From contig NW_020194684.1 of assembly GCF_002865645.1 (NCBI RefSeq), positions 1,395,308-1,459,307 of the forward strand: DNA of 64,000 bases, read 5' to 3'. Shown here in pieces: positions 24,740 through 38,500 of the stretch (its first letter is position 1; the number at the start of each line of letters is the position of its first letter). Under the pieces are notes generated by a model. It searched no databases. It worked only from the letters and a program-made list of their open reading frames with translations, and had not been told where the DNA came from. This stretch comes from Hyaloscypha bicolor E. Taxonomy: Eukaryota > Ascomycota > Leotiomycetes > Helotiales > Hyaloscyphaceae. Both the position numbers and the translations under genes were made by a program.

Positions 24740-27700
24740 TTAATATAATAAAAGTTAATTTAATCTAGTTATTTAAAGGTAATATATTTATATTTTCTTA
24801 TATAATTAATAATAATAAATTAGATATTAAGACTTCTTCTTTTATTAATTTTAAGTTTATAAAAATAATTAAATAATTTTTAGATATTAAGCTTATTTAA
24901 TTAATATTACTTTATAATATAAAAGAATTTAATAATAAATAAGTTATATTTATTACTTATTATATTAAGCTTATATTCTTAATTAATAAACGAAAAGTTC
25001 TAGTATTTATATTAATTATAAGGCTAGGCAAATATAATATAATATTGAGGCAATAGTAATTTATAAGTACTAGTATTTTAATTAATTATAAAAATAGAAA
25101 ATTAATTTAGCTAAATAATTAGCCTAAAAAGAAGAATTAAAATAAGATTCTAATTACTATTTATAAAAACTTGAAATCTGGAAAAAATAACTAGTATTAA
25201 AAAAATACAAATTAAAGAAATAAAATTATAGCTATAAATAAATTCTAGAAATTTTAGATTATAAAGAGGAAATTCCTTAATTTTCTTTATAAGTCCGGCT
25301 TAGAAAGCCGCATATAATAAAAGAATTTAGCTCGACTTTATAAAGAAATACAAGTGGCCTTAAAAAATATAAAGGCTTTTTTTAAGCCAGAAATAAAAAT
25401 ATTAAAGCTATATTATTTAAAGGAAAGCTATAAATACTAGTCGAGGCCTATAATTAATATTATAGATATCTTGCCGGCTACTTTTTAAATAAACTTATAA
25501 AAGAAAAAGAATCTTTTTTTAATAATATTATTTTTCGAGATTAATAAAGAGCTAGAATTATAATAAGAAAACAAGTTTATTTCGGGCAAGTAATAGCCAG
25601 AAAAGATAAAGTTATAATAGCTAGTAAAAGTCTTATTAAAGAAGTTTAAAGACTTTATAAATATTTTCTTAAAAAAAGTATTAAATATTTTATTTCTTTA
25701 TTAGCCTTATAATTATAAGATTTAGATTAATAACCTTAAGGGCTCGAAAAGCCTAAAATATTTCTTGCTTTAATAATAATTAATTTATAAGTTATAAAAA
25801 ATCAAGTATTTCCTTAAAAAAAAACCTCTAATAAGGCTTTATTAAGTAAAGCTAATTTCTATTTATATCTCTAATTCTTTTTATAAAAAAGGCTAATAAA
25901 ATTCTATAATTTTATATTAATTATTATAAGCTAAAATAACTTGATTTATAAAAGTTATTATTTTCTTTTTCTTATTTATAAAACTTTTATATAGCTAGCC
26001 TAAGCCAAGGTTTATATAAAGCTAAATATCCGGCAAACGTTTTATTAAATTAGAATAAACCCGAAATTAAAAAAACTCACGATATTTTATATAAAATATA
26101 AGGCTTATAAATATAAAGGTCTTTAAGAAAATCTAATTAATAGCTCTATTATATATTAGAAATATATAAATAATATTTTCTTTAATTACCTTAATGTTTT
26201 TTATATAGCTTATTTAAATAATATTTTAATTTACTCGAATAATTTCCTTAAATATAAAAACTATATATAAAAGATTTTTTAGTAGTTATAAAATATTAGC
26301 CTTTAAGCAAATATTAAGAAATTAAAGTTCAAGATTACTTATATGAAATATTTAGGCTTTATTATTTCTATTAAGGGTATTAAAGTAAATTCAGATAAAA
26401 TAGTAATTATTAAGAACTAGTAATTACTAATAATAATTAAGGAAATATAAAACTTTCTAAGCTTTTATAATTTTTATTAATACTTTATTATAAAATATAG
26501 CTATATAATAAAGCCTTTAATAGCTTTAATATATAAGGAAATCTCGTATAAATAAACGAATTATTATTAAGAAGCTTTTAATAAGCTAAAGCAAATTATA
26601 TTTTTTATATTAATTTTATATTATTATAACTTAAATCTTTTTATTATAATTAAGACAAATATATTAAATAAAGTTATAGCTAGTATCTTTTTTATAATAA
26701 GATCTCTAAATAAAACTTTAATATTTAATAATATTCCTTTTTAAAACTATATAATTAATAAAGCTAAATTATAATATTTATAATAAAGAAATACTCGCTA
26801 TTATTTTTTTCTTAATTAAATAATAAGCAAAGCTAAAAGAGTTATAAAAGGCATTCTTTATAATTTACTTAAATTATTAAGCTCTTAAGTACTTTATAAT
26901 TATAAAGAAGCTTTTAGTAAAATAAGTTTATTAAATAAAGTATTTTTTTGCTATTATTTTAAGCTTATATATTAAGTAAATAAGTTAACTAAATAAGCAA
27001 ATATTTTAAATAAAAAGTATAAAAATATAATTATTTAGAATAAAGCAATAATAGCCTATTAAATTCAAATTTTTCTCTTATAATAAAAAATTAATAATAA
27101 TATTATACGGGATCTCTAGTTAGTTTTAATTAAAGCCTTTATAAATCCGGTTTAGAAAGAAATCTAGTATAATAATATCTAGCTTATAAATAAGCTATTA
27201 AGCAAGAACTAAAAATTACTAGAGCTAAAAGAGCTATAAAATAAAGTAAAAAATAAAAATAAAAGTACTTGAATATTATAAAACGGCTTTCTTTTATAAT
27301 ATAACAAACTATTTATATTTAATAATAAAATAATACTTGAAATACTCTTATATATTACTTTTATTTAAAAGATATATATATATAGCCTTTAATGAAATAT
27401 TTAGAATAAGTCAAGCTTTAATAGCTTCTTTAGGCCCGCTATTACTAGCCAAGCCAGAATATAAATATTAATTAATATAAAAACAATTATTATATTTATT
27501 AATAATCTTATATCTTTAAAAATAAGAAATTAAATCTCTTATATTTATTACTAGTTTCTAATTACTTCTAGTAATATATATTAATAGATTCCAAGAAGTG
27601 TCTAGAAAATAAAAACAAATATAATATAATAGTAATTTTTATTAATTGCCTAAATAAGCGCCTTATTATAATTTCTATTCGAGATATAATTATAATTAAA

Positions 27701-28815
27701 AAATTAGTGCCCTTATTTCTTATTTCTATAATTTGCCAAATTAGTATTTTAGAGATTATAATATTTAATTAAAGCCTCTAGTTTATATTAGATTTCTAAA
27801 GCGAGTTTTATAAATATATTAATATAAAGCTTAAATTATTAATTAATTACTAATTATCTCTAAACTAATAGCTAAATAAAGATTATTAACTAGTACTTTA
27901 ATTAATAATTATATTTCTATATAAATTATTATTAGAATAATTAAAACTAATAAATAATAATAATTAATTACTAATAAATAGCTCTAGTTTATAAGATTAT
28001 AGGCCAGTTTTGGTTTCTTATAAAAAAGGGCTATAAATTACAAATATTATTTAATTAAAAAACTTAAATATAATTAAATATTCTAAAGAAAAAACTAAAT
28101 AAATAAGAGATAAAAGCCCTAATAATATGGCTTTATAAATTATAATATAAATATAAGATTACTATATTATTTAAGCTAATAAATATTACTAACTAGTAAA
28201 TTTCAAAGTAAAAAAATAAGATATAAATTATTATTAAATATTAGAAAAATAATTATTCGAGCCGCAAACTAGCTTATTAAATAAAAGGCCCATATAAAGT
28301 TCTAAAGTAAGTTAAATACTTTTTTAGGCTTAAGCTACCGGAATTAATAAGAATATATCCGGTATTTTATATAGAGAAACTATATAAAGATTTAGATAAT
28401 CTTCTTTTTAAATAAGCAAATCCGAAGCCTTTATTATTAGAATAATAAAACGGAAAAACGAAATATAAAGTTTAAGAAATACTAGTAATAAAACTACTTT
28501 ATAAGAAGCTTAAATATCAAGTTTAGTAAAAAGAATAAAACTCAGATCTAGAGTAATATCCGGTATTCTTATTAAATAATAGCCTTATAGCTTTTTAGAA
28601 CTTTTATAATAAGAATCTCAAATAACCAGAATTGCTCTAAAATCTTTTTTATTAATTGAATTGCACCAAGAATAATATTACCGGAATTATATAAAATAAA
28701 CGAAAATTCTTCTAGTTATATATAAAAGGCCCCTGACTTTTAATATATAACTTATAACTTGGAAATTTAATAGAAACTTTTAAAGCTCGGAAATAAGCTT
28801 ACTTTAAAGAGAAAA
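24740..28815 (+). pseudogene. Gypsy C' pol relic
   Basis: This is the plus-strand twin of Gypsy C (46690-50480), easily aligned from the protease onward. A protease relic lies near 24800-24960. RT starts near 25840 (LILFIKKANKIL) with YLNNILIYSN for the YLDD box near 26211-26240. RNase H lies at about 26620-27020, the integrase core at about 27540-28050, the IN C-terminal domain near 28300-28400 and a chromodomain-like tail at about 28500-28700. It is more heavily mutated than C. The gag that precedes the protease in C is not recognisable here and no 5' LTR is present, so C' is truncated or rearranged at its 5' end. Confidence 0.85.
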
Positions 28816-28819
28816 GTAA

Positions 28820-29096
28820 TATTATAATTATTATAATATATAATACTAATAGAGATTAAACTAGAACTAGCTAAATATATGAAATTAAAGTCGGGAAATA
28901 TAAATCGAGATTATATATTACAACTTTAATTATATATTATAACTTTGCTTAGCTAATATATAAGCTTATATATAGCTCGCAATTATTTAGATTCGAGGCT
29001 TCTTTAAAATTCTCTTTTCTTTTTTAGCTTTGAATTATTAAAATAAGAAATAATTTAAATTATATCTTTTAGGCCCTAAATCTTATATTTATAATA
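28820..29096 (+). repeat. Gypsy C' 3' LTR
   Basis: It is 277 bp, collinear with the LTRs at 46161-46434 and 52030-52305 read in reverse. A purine run (aaagagaaaagtaa) precedes it as polypurine tract. The next 5 bp, actta (29097-29101), would be the TSD, but no upstream partner exists. Confidence 0.85.
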
Positions 29097-29101
29097 ACTT
29101 A

Positions 29102-32100
29102 TAAGATTCTCTAAATTATTATTTATTCGAAAATTATTAATATAAGTTTAGTTATAATTTCGGAATTCGCAATAATTATTTTAAGCTTTATAATTATAAT
29201 AATTATATTTTAAAGTTGTATTTTATATATAGGAGATTTAAATATTATATTTAAAAATATATATTAGAAAAATAAAAGACTAAAAAGGCTCGATTTAAAA
29301 GTAAAAATATTTATTAATTTAGATTTTTAAAACTCTTGTAACTTTAATAAATATTTTAATAATATTTATATATAATATATTACTAAAATTAAAAAAGAAG
29401 AAAATAATAAAAGTAATAAAAGTAATAAAAACGAACTAATAAATAATACTTTTAAAGCTTTATTAGTAAAAACAAATAAAAGAAAGAATTATTACTTAAA
29501 TTTCTATTTTACTTTAATTAAAAGCTTTTTAATTACTTTTATTACTTTTATTATTTCTATAACTAATATTCTTATAAATAACCTTATTTCTTTTCTTTTA
29601 TATATTAAATAATAGATAGAAATTATACCTTATATCACGAGTTGCTTAGACTAATAGATGCGCATGCAGGGAAAATAGCTTTACCGCGTGAGTAAACAGA
29701 CCAAAAGGTATAATAATAAGGTTAGAAGCCTTATTAGCTATTCTACTATATGAGAGCACAGTGCACATCACGTGACTAGCCGCGCACGTGATACACACTG
29801 TGATACCTTAAAGCTTATTAAACTTTTAATAAAAGATATTTAAATATTTATAATTAATAATATATTCAAATATAATAACTATTACTTTTATAAAGTTATA
29901 ATTAATACTAGAGCTTTTAAATACTTAATTACTAGTTCTAATTAATTCTAAGCTTTATAATAAATTAATAATAATATTAAACTTAATAAAATTACTAAAA
30001 AATTAAGTTAATATCTAGTTTAATATTAAATTTATAATAATAAAAGTATTAATTAAATAAATATAATTTTATATTATATTTATAAAAATATTACTTTTAT
30101 TTAGCTTAGCTAATATAAATAAGCTAGGGATTTATTTCAATAATTTTATTAATAATTTTATTATTTTTATTAAATATTATATATTTATAATATAATATTT
30201 TAAATATTTTTAAATATTTTAAAATTTTATATTATAAAGCTTTATTTTTGAGTTCTTTACTTATAATTTCTATTATTTTTATAAAAGTTAAATTATAATA
30301 TTTATATTATTATTTTAGTTATTTATTTATTTATTAATAAGCTTCGAAATATATTAAAATAAGCAGGCTATAATATTAATATAAAAGGCCTTTAAATACT
30401 TTATAAAATATTATAAGTAATACTAAAAATATAGCTAATTATTCGAATAATTCAAGTTTAATTTAAAAAATAATATTAGCTTTAATTACTTTATTATTAT
30501 TAATAAAGGAACTCGATATTAAACCGGCTAATAACTTTAAAATATTAATATAATATATATTTGAAATATTTTAAAATAATATTAAATTAATATTTATTTA
30601 GGCTCTTTTAATTAAATTATAGTAAATATCGGAAAGCAATTTATTAATAAGAAATTCGCTTAACTTTTAAATATTATAAATATATAAATTAAAATTATTT
30701 TTATAAAAGTTTATAACTTTATTAAAATAATTAAATATTATTATAGCCAAAATTAATGAAATTAATAAGAATATTATACTTTAAATAGCTTTTAAGACTA
30801 TTAATAACTTTATAAAATCTAATAATATTATTTTAATTATTTTAATTTATAGTGCTTTATTTTAAATAATTAAATATAATATATTATTATTTATTATATT
30901 ATAATAATTAGCGGCCCTTAAAAAAGTAATAATAGAAATTTAAAAGCTTTAAGCTAAATATTAAATTACAAATGCCCTAAATACTTGAAATAATTCTAAT
31001 ATAACTAATATTTTTATATAATATAAAAGAAATATTAATTAATCTAATAATTTAAAGAAATTATATAAGCTTCTAATTATTAATAAAAGAACTATATACT
31101 AGCTTTATTATATAATAATATTATCTTTTACTCGACTTTTATTAAATCTTATTATATCTCGGAAATTCAAATTAATTTTAATAATACTAATATTAATAAC
31201 TAATTTAAAGCCGACTTTAGTAATAATAATATAAATATTTCTTTATTAAAGTATAATAAAGAATAATGTTATAAGAATTCAAATATTATAATATTCTTAT
31301 AAAATAATATTTAATATAAGAACTTTTATTAAACTAAAGTTATTAGTTTTTTAAAAAAGAAAATATTTGAGATTATTTTTAAATCTCAAGTATTAAAAAA
31401 AGTTTATATTTTTAATTTTAGATTTATTAATAAAGTTAAGAATAAAGAAATTAAGAAAAAGCTAAAGAAATTAAAACTTATTATTTAAGCTTATAATAAT
31501 AAAAAGATATATATTATATTAATATAATTATTTATTATTTAATATATTAGCCAGAGAATTATTTTTAATATTATTATTATAATAATAAATACTATAAAAT
31601 TATATTTATATAATATATTATAAGCTTATATTTAATTAATAATTTTACTTAATTATAATTTTTATATTAATTTATTTTGCAAGCCTATTAAATAATTTAA
31701 TATTAAAGATTATAAAACTATTATATAATATATTAAAAGCTAGAAACTACTAATTTAAAACTTATTATTTTTATTATATTAATAAGCTCTTTATAAAATA
31801 ATTAACTTATAACTCTTGCCTTTTTTATAATAAGTAATTCTTTGAAATTATTAGCCTTTAAACTAATAATATTTTATTTATTAAAAATAATAATTTTATA
31901 AAAGCAAAATAATTAAAGTTTTAAAAAGCTAAATTCTTAGCTAAAAAGTATAAATGCCTTACTTTTAATTATAATTTCAAGTTTAATAAAAGTATTATTT
32001 ATATAAATATTACTAAAATTACTCTTATATAAAAATATTAATATAAAAACCTTTAAATTATTTTAATTAAAAATATTATTATTATAAGTAATAAAGGTAT

Positions 32101-32890
32101 TATATATTAAGATTTCTTTATTAAGAATTAATATATAATCTAATATACTAAAGAAATATATATTATATTAATTTATTAACTAGAAGCTTTATATAATTTA
32201 TTAATTATTATTCAAGTTATTAAATTATTAAAAACTAATATAAAGGCATTTAATAAGCGTATTTAGTAATAAATTAGAAATATTATTAGAAAACTAAAAT
32301 TTATAAATAATAAAGATTTCCTTTTCTAAATCAAATATATTTTAATTTTAATAAATAGAACTAAATATATTAATATTATTTATTAGTTCTTTATTAAATA
32401 CAAGAAGGTTACTAAAAGTATTCTAGTTTTAGAATTATATAATATAGATTATAGCTTTAATATAAGTGCTTTAGTTAAATTTATAATTAATAAAGTATTA
32501 GAAATAAAACTATTACTAATTATTTATATAAATTTAAAGTTATTATATAAATGCCTTATTAAATTAGGTATTACTCGAAAGAAATGCTTAATAATTAATA
32601 TAATATATCTTTACTAAATATATAAATAATAAGAAATTATAAAAGTTAAATAAATTAAAAGAGAATTGAATTCTACTAGTTTTATAATAAAATTAAAGTT
32701 ATTAAATACCTTTAAGTATTTAATTAATATAAATATAATATAATTAAATATAAAGAAATAAGTCGAGTATAAATAAAAATATATTAAATAAGAAATAAAT
32801 ATATAAAGTATTTAAGAAGTCTAATATTAGATCGGATTAAGGAATTAATATATAATTAAAGAGAAATATTTTTTTGCATTTTTAAAGAAA
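29102..32890 (+). pseudogene. Ty1/Copia E1 polyprotein relic, 5' truncated
   Basis: This aligns with Copia E2 from the end of gag onward (29102 corresponds to about 35555). It begins in the gag zinc-knuckle region (about 29150-29230), then has a protease relic NTRA at 29904-29915 (ancestrally Asp-Thr-Gly-Ala), the integrase zinc region at about 30290-30420, the IN core at about 30630-30760, an IN tail to about 31100, RT at about 31430-32200 and RNase H at about 32230-32560. Copia order (integrase before RT) is clear. The 5' half is missing, cut off where the Gypsy C' LTR ends. A 170-bp foreign element sits inside at 29633-29802. It is strongly RIP-mutated. Confidence 0.85.
29633..29802. mobile_element. 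170-bp non-autonomous element with 8-bp TSD (hAT-like?)
   Basis: This insertion in E1 is absent from the matching position of E2. It is flanked by a perfect 8-bp duplication atacctta (29625-29632 and 29803-29810). It keeps many CpA/TpG pairs, unlike its surroundings. It starts tatcacgagttgc and ends gatacacactgtg; the reverse complement of the right end contains TATCACG, which matches the left end, so the terminal inverted repeats are imperfect. An 8-bp TSD is typical of hAT transposons. It has no coding capacity. Confidence 0.6.
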
Positions 32891-32896
32891 TTCTAG

Positions 32897-33183
32897 TATT
32901 AATATAGCTATTATTTCAAGAGTTATATATATTATAAGACTCGAAAATAATAAGATATAAATAATAAAATATAAATAATAAGATATAAAATATAAAATAT
33001 AGTTATATAACCTCGCGTTTTATAAATAACTTAATTAGTAAACTAGATCTTATTAGACTTAGTAAATTTAAAAATTATATATTAATATTATAATATTATA
33101 ATATTTATTTTTAAATATTAACTACTTTATTAACTTATATACTAAGTATTTTATATATAATATATAATAATATTATATATTAT
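32897..33183 (+). repeat. Copia E1 3' LTR, split by E2
   Basis: It starts tattaatatagc like the other family E LTRs. Near its end it is interrupted by Copia E2; the remaining piece (taataaactaata) is found at 39689-39701 after E2 and its TSD. It is more eroded than the LTRs of E2. Confidence 0.8.
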
Positions 33184-33484
33184 TATTAATATAGCTATTT
33201 CTTTAGAAATTATATATATAGTTACAGAATTCGGGATACGGAATATAGGTAATAAAATATAAGTAATAGAATATAGGATATAGGATATAGTTATATAACC
33301 TTATATTCTATAAGTAACTTGACTAGTAGCTAGTTTCTATTAGGCTTAGCAGATTTAGGAATTATATATTAATACTATAATACTATAATTCTTACTTCTG
33401 AATATTAACTACTTTATTAACTTAATATATTAAGTATTTTATATATATTATATAATAGTACTATATATTACTAATAAACTAATA
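33184..33484 (+). repeat. Copia E2 5' LTR
   Basis: It is 301 bp, from tattaatatagc (ancestrally TGTTAGTATAGC) to aaactaata. It has tandem short motifs (gaatatagg, aaatataag) in its first third, shared by the other family E LTRs. Confidence 0.85.
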
Positions 33485-33689
33485 CTAATTAATTTATATA
33501 TATAGATTAGAGAAAGATTTAGCTAGTCGGAAAAGTATTTAATAGCCTAAAACAAGTAGTCTATTTCTAGTTAAAGAAAGGAACTATTATTAACTCCGAA
33601 AAAGTATTTAATAATCTAAAGAGAAAAATACTGGCTCTTATTAATTAATAAGCAATTAGCTATTTAATTAATTATTTATTTATTCAATT

Positions 33690-35560
33690 TCTATTATTCT
33701 TTAAAACCAACTTCTTTTAATTCTAAAACTACCTTCTTAAAAACCATCTTTTTTACTTATATAATACCCGAATCTATAGAATACTCTTTCCGGAATATAT
33801 ACTTCTATATATTATGGAAGGGAAACTGTAATAAGACAAAAACCCACATAAAGTACACCAGAGCGCAAAACGTGACTTAATAGTAAAATAATAAATCAAA
33901 AGCGTAAATAGTAAAGCATAAATAGTATATAGTGTACAAAAGCTTAATTAATTAAATATTTATAAAGGATTGTCTTCTAGGACTACAGAAAAACCAGCTT
34001 TCTTATATGATTTCCGCAAGTCACGTGTAAAAGGCCGCGGCCTTTGCCATATGACCTAAACCTCAAAACCGCCAAAACAACATGATTTTTAACGAGTACG
34101 GCCTGCCGTACCACAATATTCTTAGAGCTCTTTAATTACAACTTCGATTTTATTATTAAATCGAATTCTTCGAGCTTTAGATCTTTCCGGAATTATAATA
34201 TTTTACTTTCTAAATTTCTTATTATAAATAAAATATTTAAAAGCAAAATATTTATTTTGGACTTTAATACTAATATTCTTATTATTAAACCCTTTCTATA
34301 AATCTATTATAAACTACTTTATCTTTAAATATCTCTTACTATAAACTATATATATATTAGAAGGAAACTGAATTTGGTTTAATATAGATAATAAAAAAGA
34401 AAAAGATCTAATTAAAAAATAAAAGAATGAAATTAATACTATTAATACTATAAAAATAGATTTTCGGGAATATCTAAATATTAAGCTATATTAGTATATC
34501 TTATATAGAACTTCTAATAAGAATTTATAGGATCTATTTAAGAATAACTTTAAGGACTTTAATAGTATAATATTCGACTAATATAATTATACTAAACTAT
34601 AAGGCTTTCGAAAATACTTTTAATATAATAATATTTATATTAAATAGAATTATATATACCTTATTATAGTATAGTTTCTATTTAATATTATCTAGAAAGA
34701 AATAATATATATTTGAAACAAAGCTAATATTATTAAAGATAGCCTAATTAGAATAGATTTTCTAAAAGAATTTATTATATTAGTTAATTTTATTCTGGAA
34801 AGTACTAGATAAAAGAAAACGAAATATTCTTAATTAACTAGTTAATTGAATTAAGATATCTATTTACTTTCTCCAAATTAAAGCTATTTACTACTTTTAT
34901 TTTTATTACTACTACTGGATTTATTAAGCCCAAAAAACCCTTAGTTAATATCTATTATTATTACTAGAAAACTTATTAAAAAAATAGTAAAATATATTCT
35001 AAAATATAGAAATATAATAGAACTAAAAGTAATTTTAATTATAAACTTACTATTTTTCTTAATATCTACTAATATATAAAGCTTTTATAAAAGATACTAG
35101 TAAGAGCTTTTCTTACTATATTAAAGGAACTAGTATAAGACTACTTTTATAATAACTAACTCTTTTAATATATATATAAAGAGGCCTATACAAATATCTA
35201 TAGCTTTTTTAAAAGCCCCGGTTTCTAATATTAAAATTTAGATAAATAGAATACTATTATTTTAGTAATTATAATAGCTAAATATCTTAAAAAGACAATA
35301 TTCGAGCTTATTTAAATACTAATTAATAACCTGTATTAACTATAATATAGCTTTATTTTTGCCTTATAAAATACCGAATTCCTATATAATAAAATTATTA
35401 CTTTCTATTAAGGCTTATTAGTATACTAATATATAGTTTCGAACTCTTCTAACGAATTTGGCTAGCTTATTAATAAGCTCTATTATTATTTATAAAAACA
35501 AGTAATAGATTAATACTAAAATCTATTTTACTAATTAATAATACTATTCTCAAAATCCTT
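33690..35560 (+). pseudogene. Copia E2 gag relic
   Basis: This is the region between the 5' LTR leader and the zinc-knuckle. It contains a Ser/Thr/Lys/Asn-rich start near 33700-33808 (for example KTTFLKTIFF) and continues after removal of the solo LTR and one TSD copy at 34121. The matching region exists in reverse in Copia E3 (52311-53300 and 45451-46155), which confirms it as part of the element. The frame is hard to fix across RIP stops, and the start codon is not identified. Confidence 0.6.
33814..34115 (-). repeat. Solo LTR of Gypsy A, lightly mutated
   Basis: It is 302 bp, the reverse complement of the A LTRs, with a perfect 5-bp TSD atatt (33809-33813 and 34116-34120). It keeps TGTGGTACGG at its start, CACGTG, and the 16-bp palindrome AAAGGCCGCGGCCTTT (34030-34045), so it is close to the unmutated LTR. 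It arose by recombination between the LTRs of an A element inserted in E2 gag, or as a truncated insertion. Confidence 0.92.
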
Positions 35561-38500
35561 TAAGCTATTATTTATTCGGAAATTATTAATATAAATCCAG
35601 CCGCAATTTCGGAACCTGTAATAACTATTTCAAGCCCTATAATTATAATAATTATACTCTAAAGTTATATTTTATATATAAGAGACCCGAATACTATTTC
35701 TGGAAATATATACCGGAGAAATAAAAGGCTAAAAAGGCTCGATTTAAGAATAGAAATATCTATTAATTTAAATCCCGAAATTCCTGTAATTTTAATAAAT
35801 ACTTTAGTAATATTTATATATAATATATTACTAAAGTTAAAAGAAAAGAGAATAATAAAAATAGTAAAAACAAACTAGTAAATAATACTTTTAAAGCTTT
35901 ATTAGTAAAAACAAATAAAGAAAAGAAATATTACTTAGATTTCTACTTTATTTTAGTTAAGAGCTTTTTAGCTACTTTTATTATTTCTACTAATTCTATA
36001 ACTAATACTTTTATAAATAACCTTACTTCTCTTTCTTTTATATATTAGATAATAAATAAAAACCATGCCTTAGAGCCTATTAAATAAATGGAAAATATTC
36101 AGATATTTATAATTAATAATATATTAAGATATAATATTTACTGCTTTTATAGAATTATAATTAATACCGGAGCCGCTAAATACTTAACTATTAGTTCTAA
36201 CTAATTCCAAGCTTTATAGCAAACTAATAATAGTATTAAATTTAATAAAACTATTAAAGGTTAAGTTAATATCCAGTTTAGTATTAGATCTATATTCTCT
36301 ATTAGATCTATAATAGTAAGAATACTAATTAAGCAAGTATAATCCCATATTATATTTATAAAAACTCCATTTATATTTAGTTTAGCTAATATAGATAAGC
36401 TAGAGATCTATTTTAATAATTTTACTAATTATCTTATTACTTTTACCAAATATTATATATTTATAATATAATGTTTTAAATATTCTTTTTTACTTTAAAA
36501 TACTATACTATAAAGCTTTATTTCCGAATTCTTTATTTATAATTTCTGCTTTCTTATAGAGGTCGAATTATAATATTTATATTACTGTTTTAGTTATTTA
36601 TTTATTAGTAAGCTTCGAAATATATTAGAATAAACAGGCTATAATATTAATATAAAAGCCCTTAAATATTTTATAAAGTATTATAAATAATACCAGAAAT
36701 TCAGACAATTACCGGAATAATTCAAATTTAACCTAAAAAATAATATTAGCTTTAACTATTCCATTATTATTAATATTTTCTATATTTCCGGTAAGCTTAT
36801 ATTCTATATTATTAATAAAGGTACTTAATATTAAGCCAGTTAATAGCTTTAAAATATTAGTATATTATATATTTGAAATACCTTAAAGCAGTATTAAATT
36901 AATACTTATTTAGGTTCTTCTAATTAGATTATAGTAGATACCAGAAAGCAGTTTACTAGTAAGAAGTTTATTTAACTTATAAATACTATAGAAACCAAAA
37001 TTAAAATCGTTTTCATAAAAGCTTATAATTCTATTAGAATTATAGAATACTATTATAGCCTGATTTAATATATTTATCTTATTATTATAGCCAAAATTAA
37101 TGAAATTAATAAGAATACTATATTTCAAATAGCTTTTAAAGCCATTAATAATTCTATAGAACCTAATAATATTATTCTAACTCTTTTAGTTTATAGTACT
37201 TTATTTCAAATAACTAAATATAATATTCTATTACTAATTATATTATAGTAATTAGTAGTATTTAAAAAAGTAATAGTAGAAATTCAGAAGCTTTAAGCTA
37301 TATATTAAATTACAAATACTTTAAATACCCGAAATAGTTCTAGTATTACTAATATTTATAAACTTCCCCTAAATTCGAATATTCTTATATAATATAAAGG
37401 AAATACTAGTTAATCTAGTAATTCAAATAGGTAATATAAGCTAGTAGCTATTAATAGAAAGAACTATATACTAGCTCTATTATATGATAATATTACCTTT
37501 CGTTTAACCTCTATAAAGCCCTTTTTTATAGGAGATATTAAGGTTAATATATCTGAACCTAAATATAATTCCGAATTCTATAATAAAGCCGAAAGTAATA
37601 CAGGTATAATTCCTCTTATTATTTCTGCTATTTTACTAAAATATAGCAAAAAATATTCTTATAAGAACCCGAATATTACGGTATTTCTATAGAATAATAA
37701 CCTATATAAGAATTTCTACTAAGTTGAAATTACTAGTCTTTTAGAAAAGAATATATTTGAAGTTATTTTTAGATTTCAAATACTAAAGAAAATATATATC
37801 TTTAATTCCCGGTTTATTAATAAAATTAAGAATAAAAATACAGAAAAAGAGCTTAAGAAATCGAGACTAGTTATTTAAGCTTATAATATTAATATAATTA
37901 CTTACTATTTAATATATTAGCTAGAGAATTATTTTTAGTAATACTACTATAATAATAAATACTATAGAATTATATTTATATAATATCTTATAAGCTTATA
38001 TCTAATTAATAATCTTACTTAACTATAATTTTTATATTAATTTATTTTATAAGCTTACTAGAAAACTAAATCTAAAGAATAATTCTATTCTAAAGATTAT
38101 AAAACTATTATATAATATATTAGAAGCTAGAAACTACTAGTTTAAGACTTATTATTTCTATTATATTAATAAGCTTTCTATAAAATAATTAACTTATAAC
38201 TCTTGCCTTTTCTATAATAAGTAACTCTTTAGAATTATTAGCCTTTAAATTAATAATACTTTATTTATTAGAACTAATAATTTTATAAAAACAGAGTAGT
38301 TAAAGCTTTAAGAGGCTAAGTTCTTAGCTAAGAAATATAAATGCCTTACTTTTAATTATAATCTCAAGTTTAATAGAGGTATTATTTATATAAATACTAC
38401 TAGAATTACTTTTATATAAAAATACTAGTATAAAAACCTCCGAATTATTTCTATAAAAAATACTATTATTATAAGTAATAGAGATACTATTTATTAAGAT

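Noticed and set aside
36910..37128. 72-codon open frame on the minus strand
   Set aside because: It is the antisense shadow of the Copia E2 integrase core, which is clearly on the plus strand.
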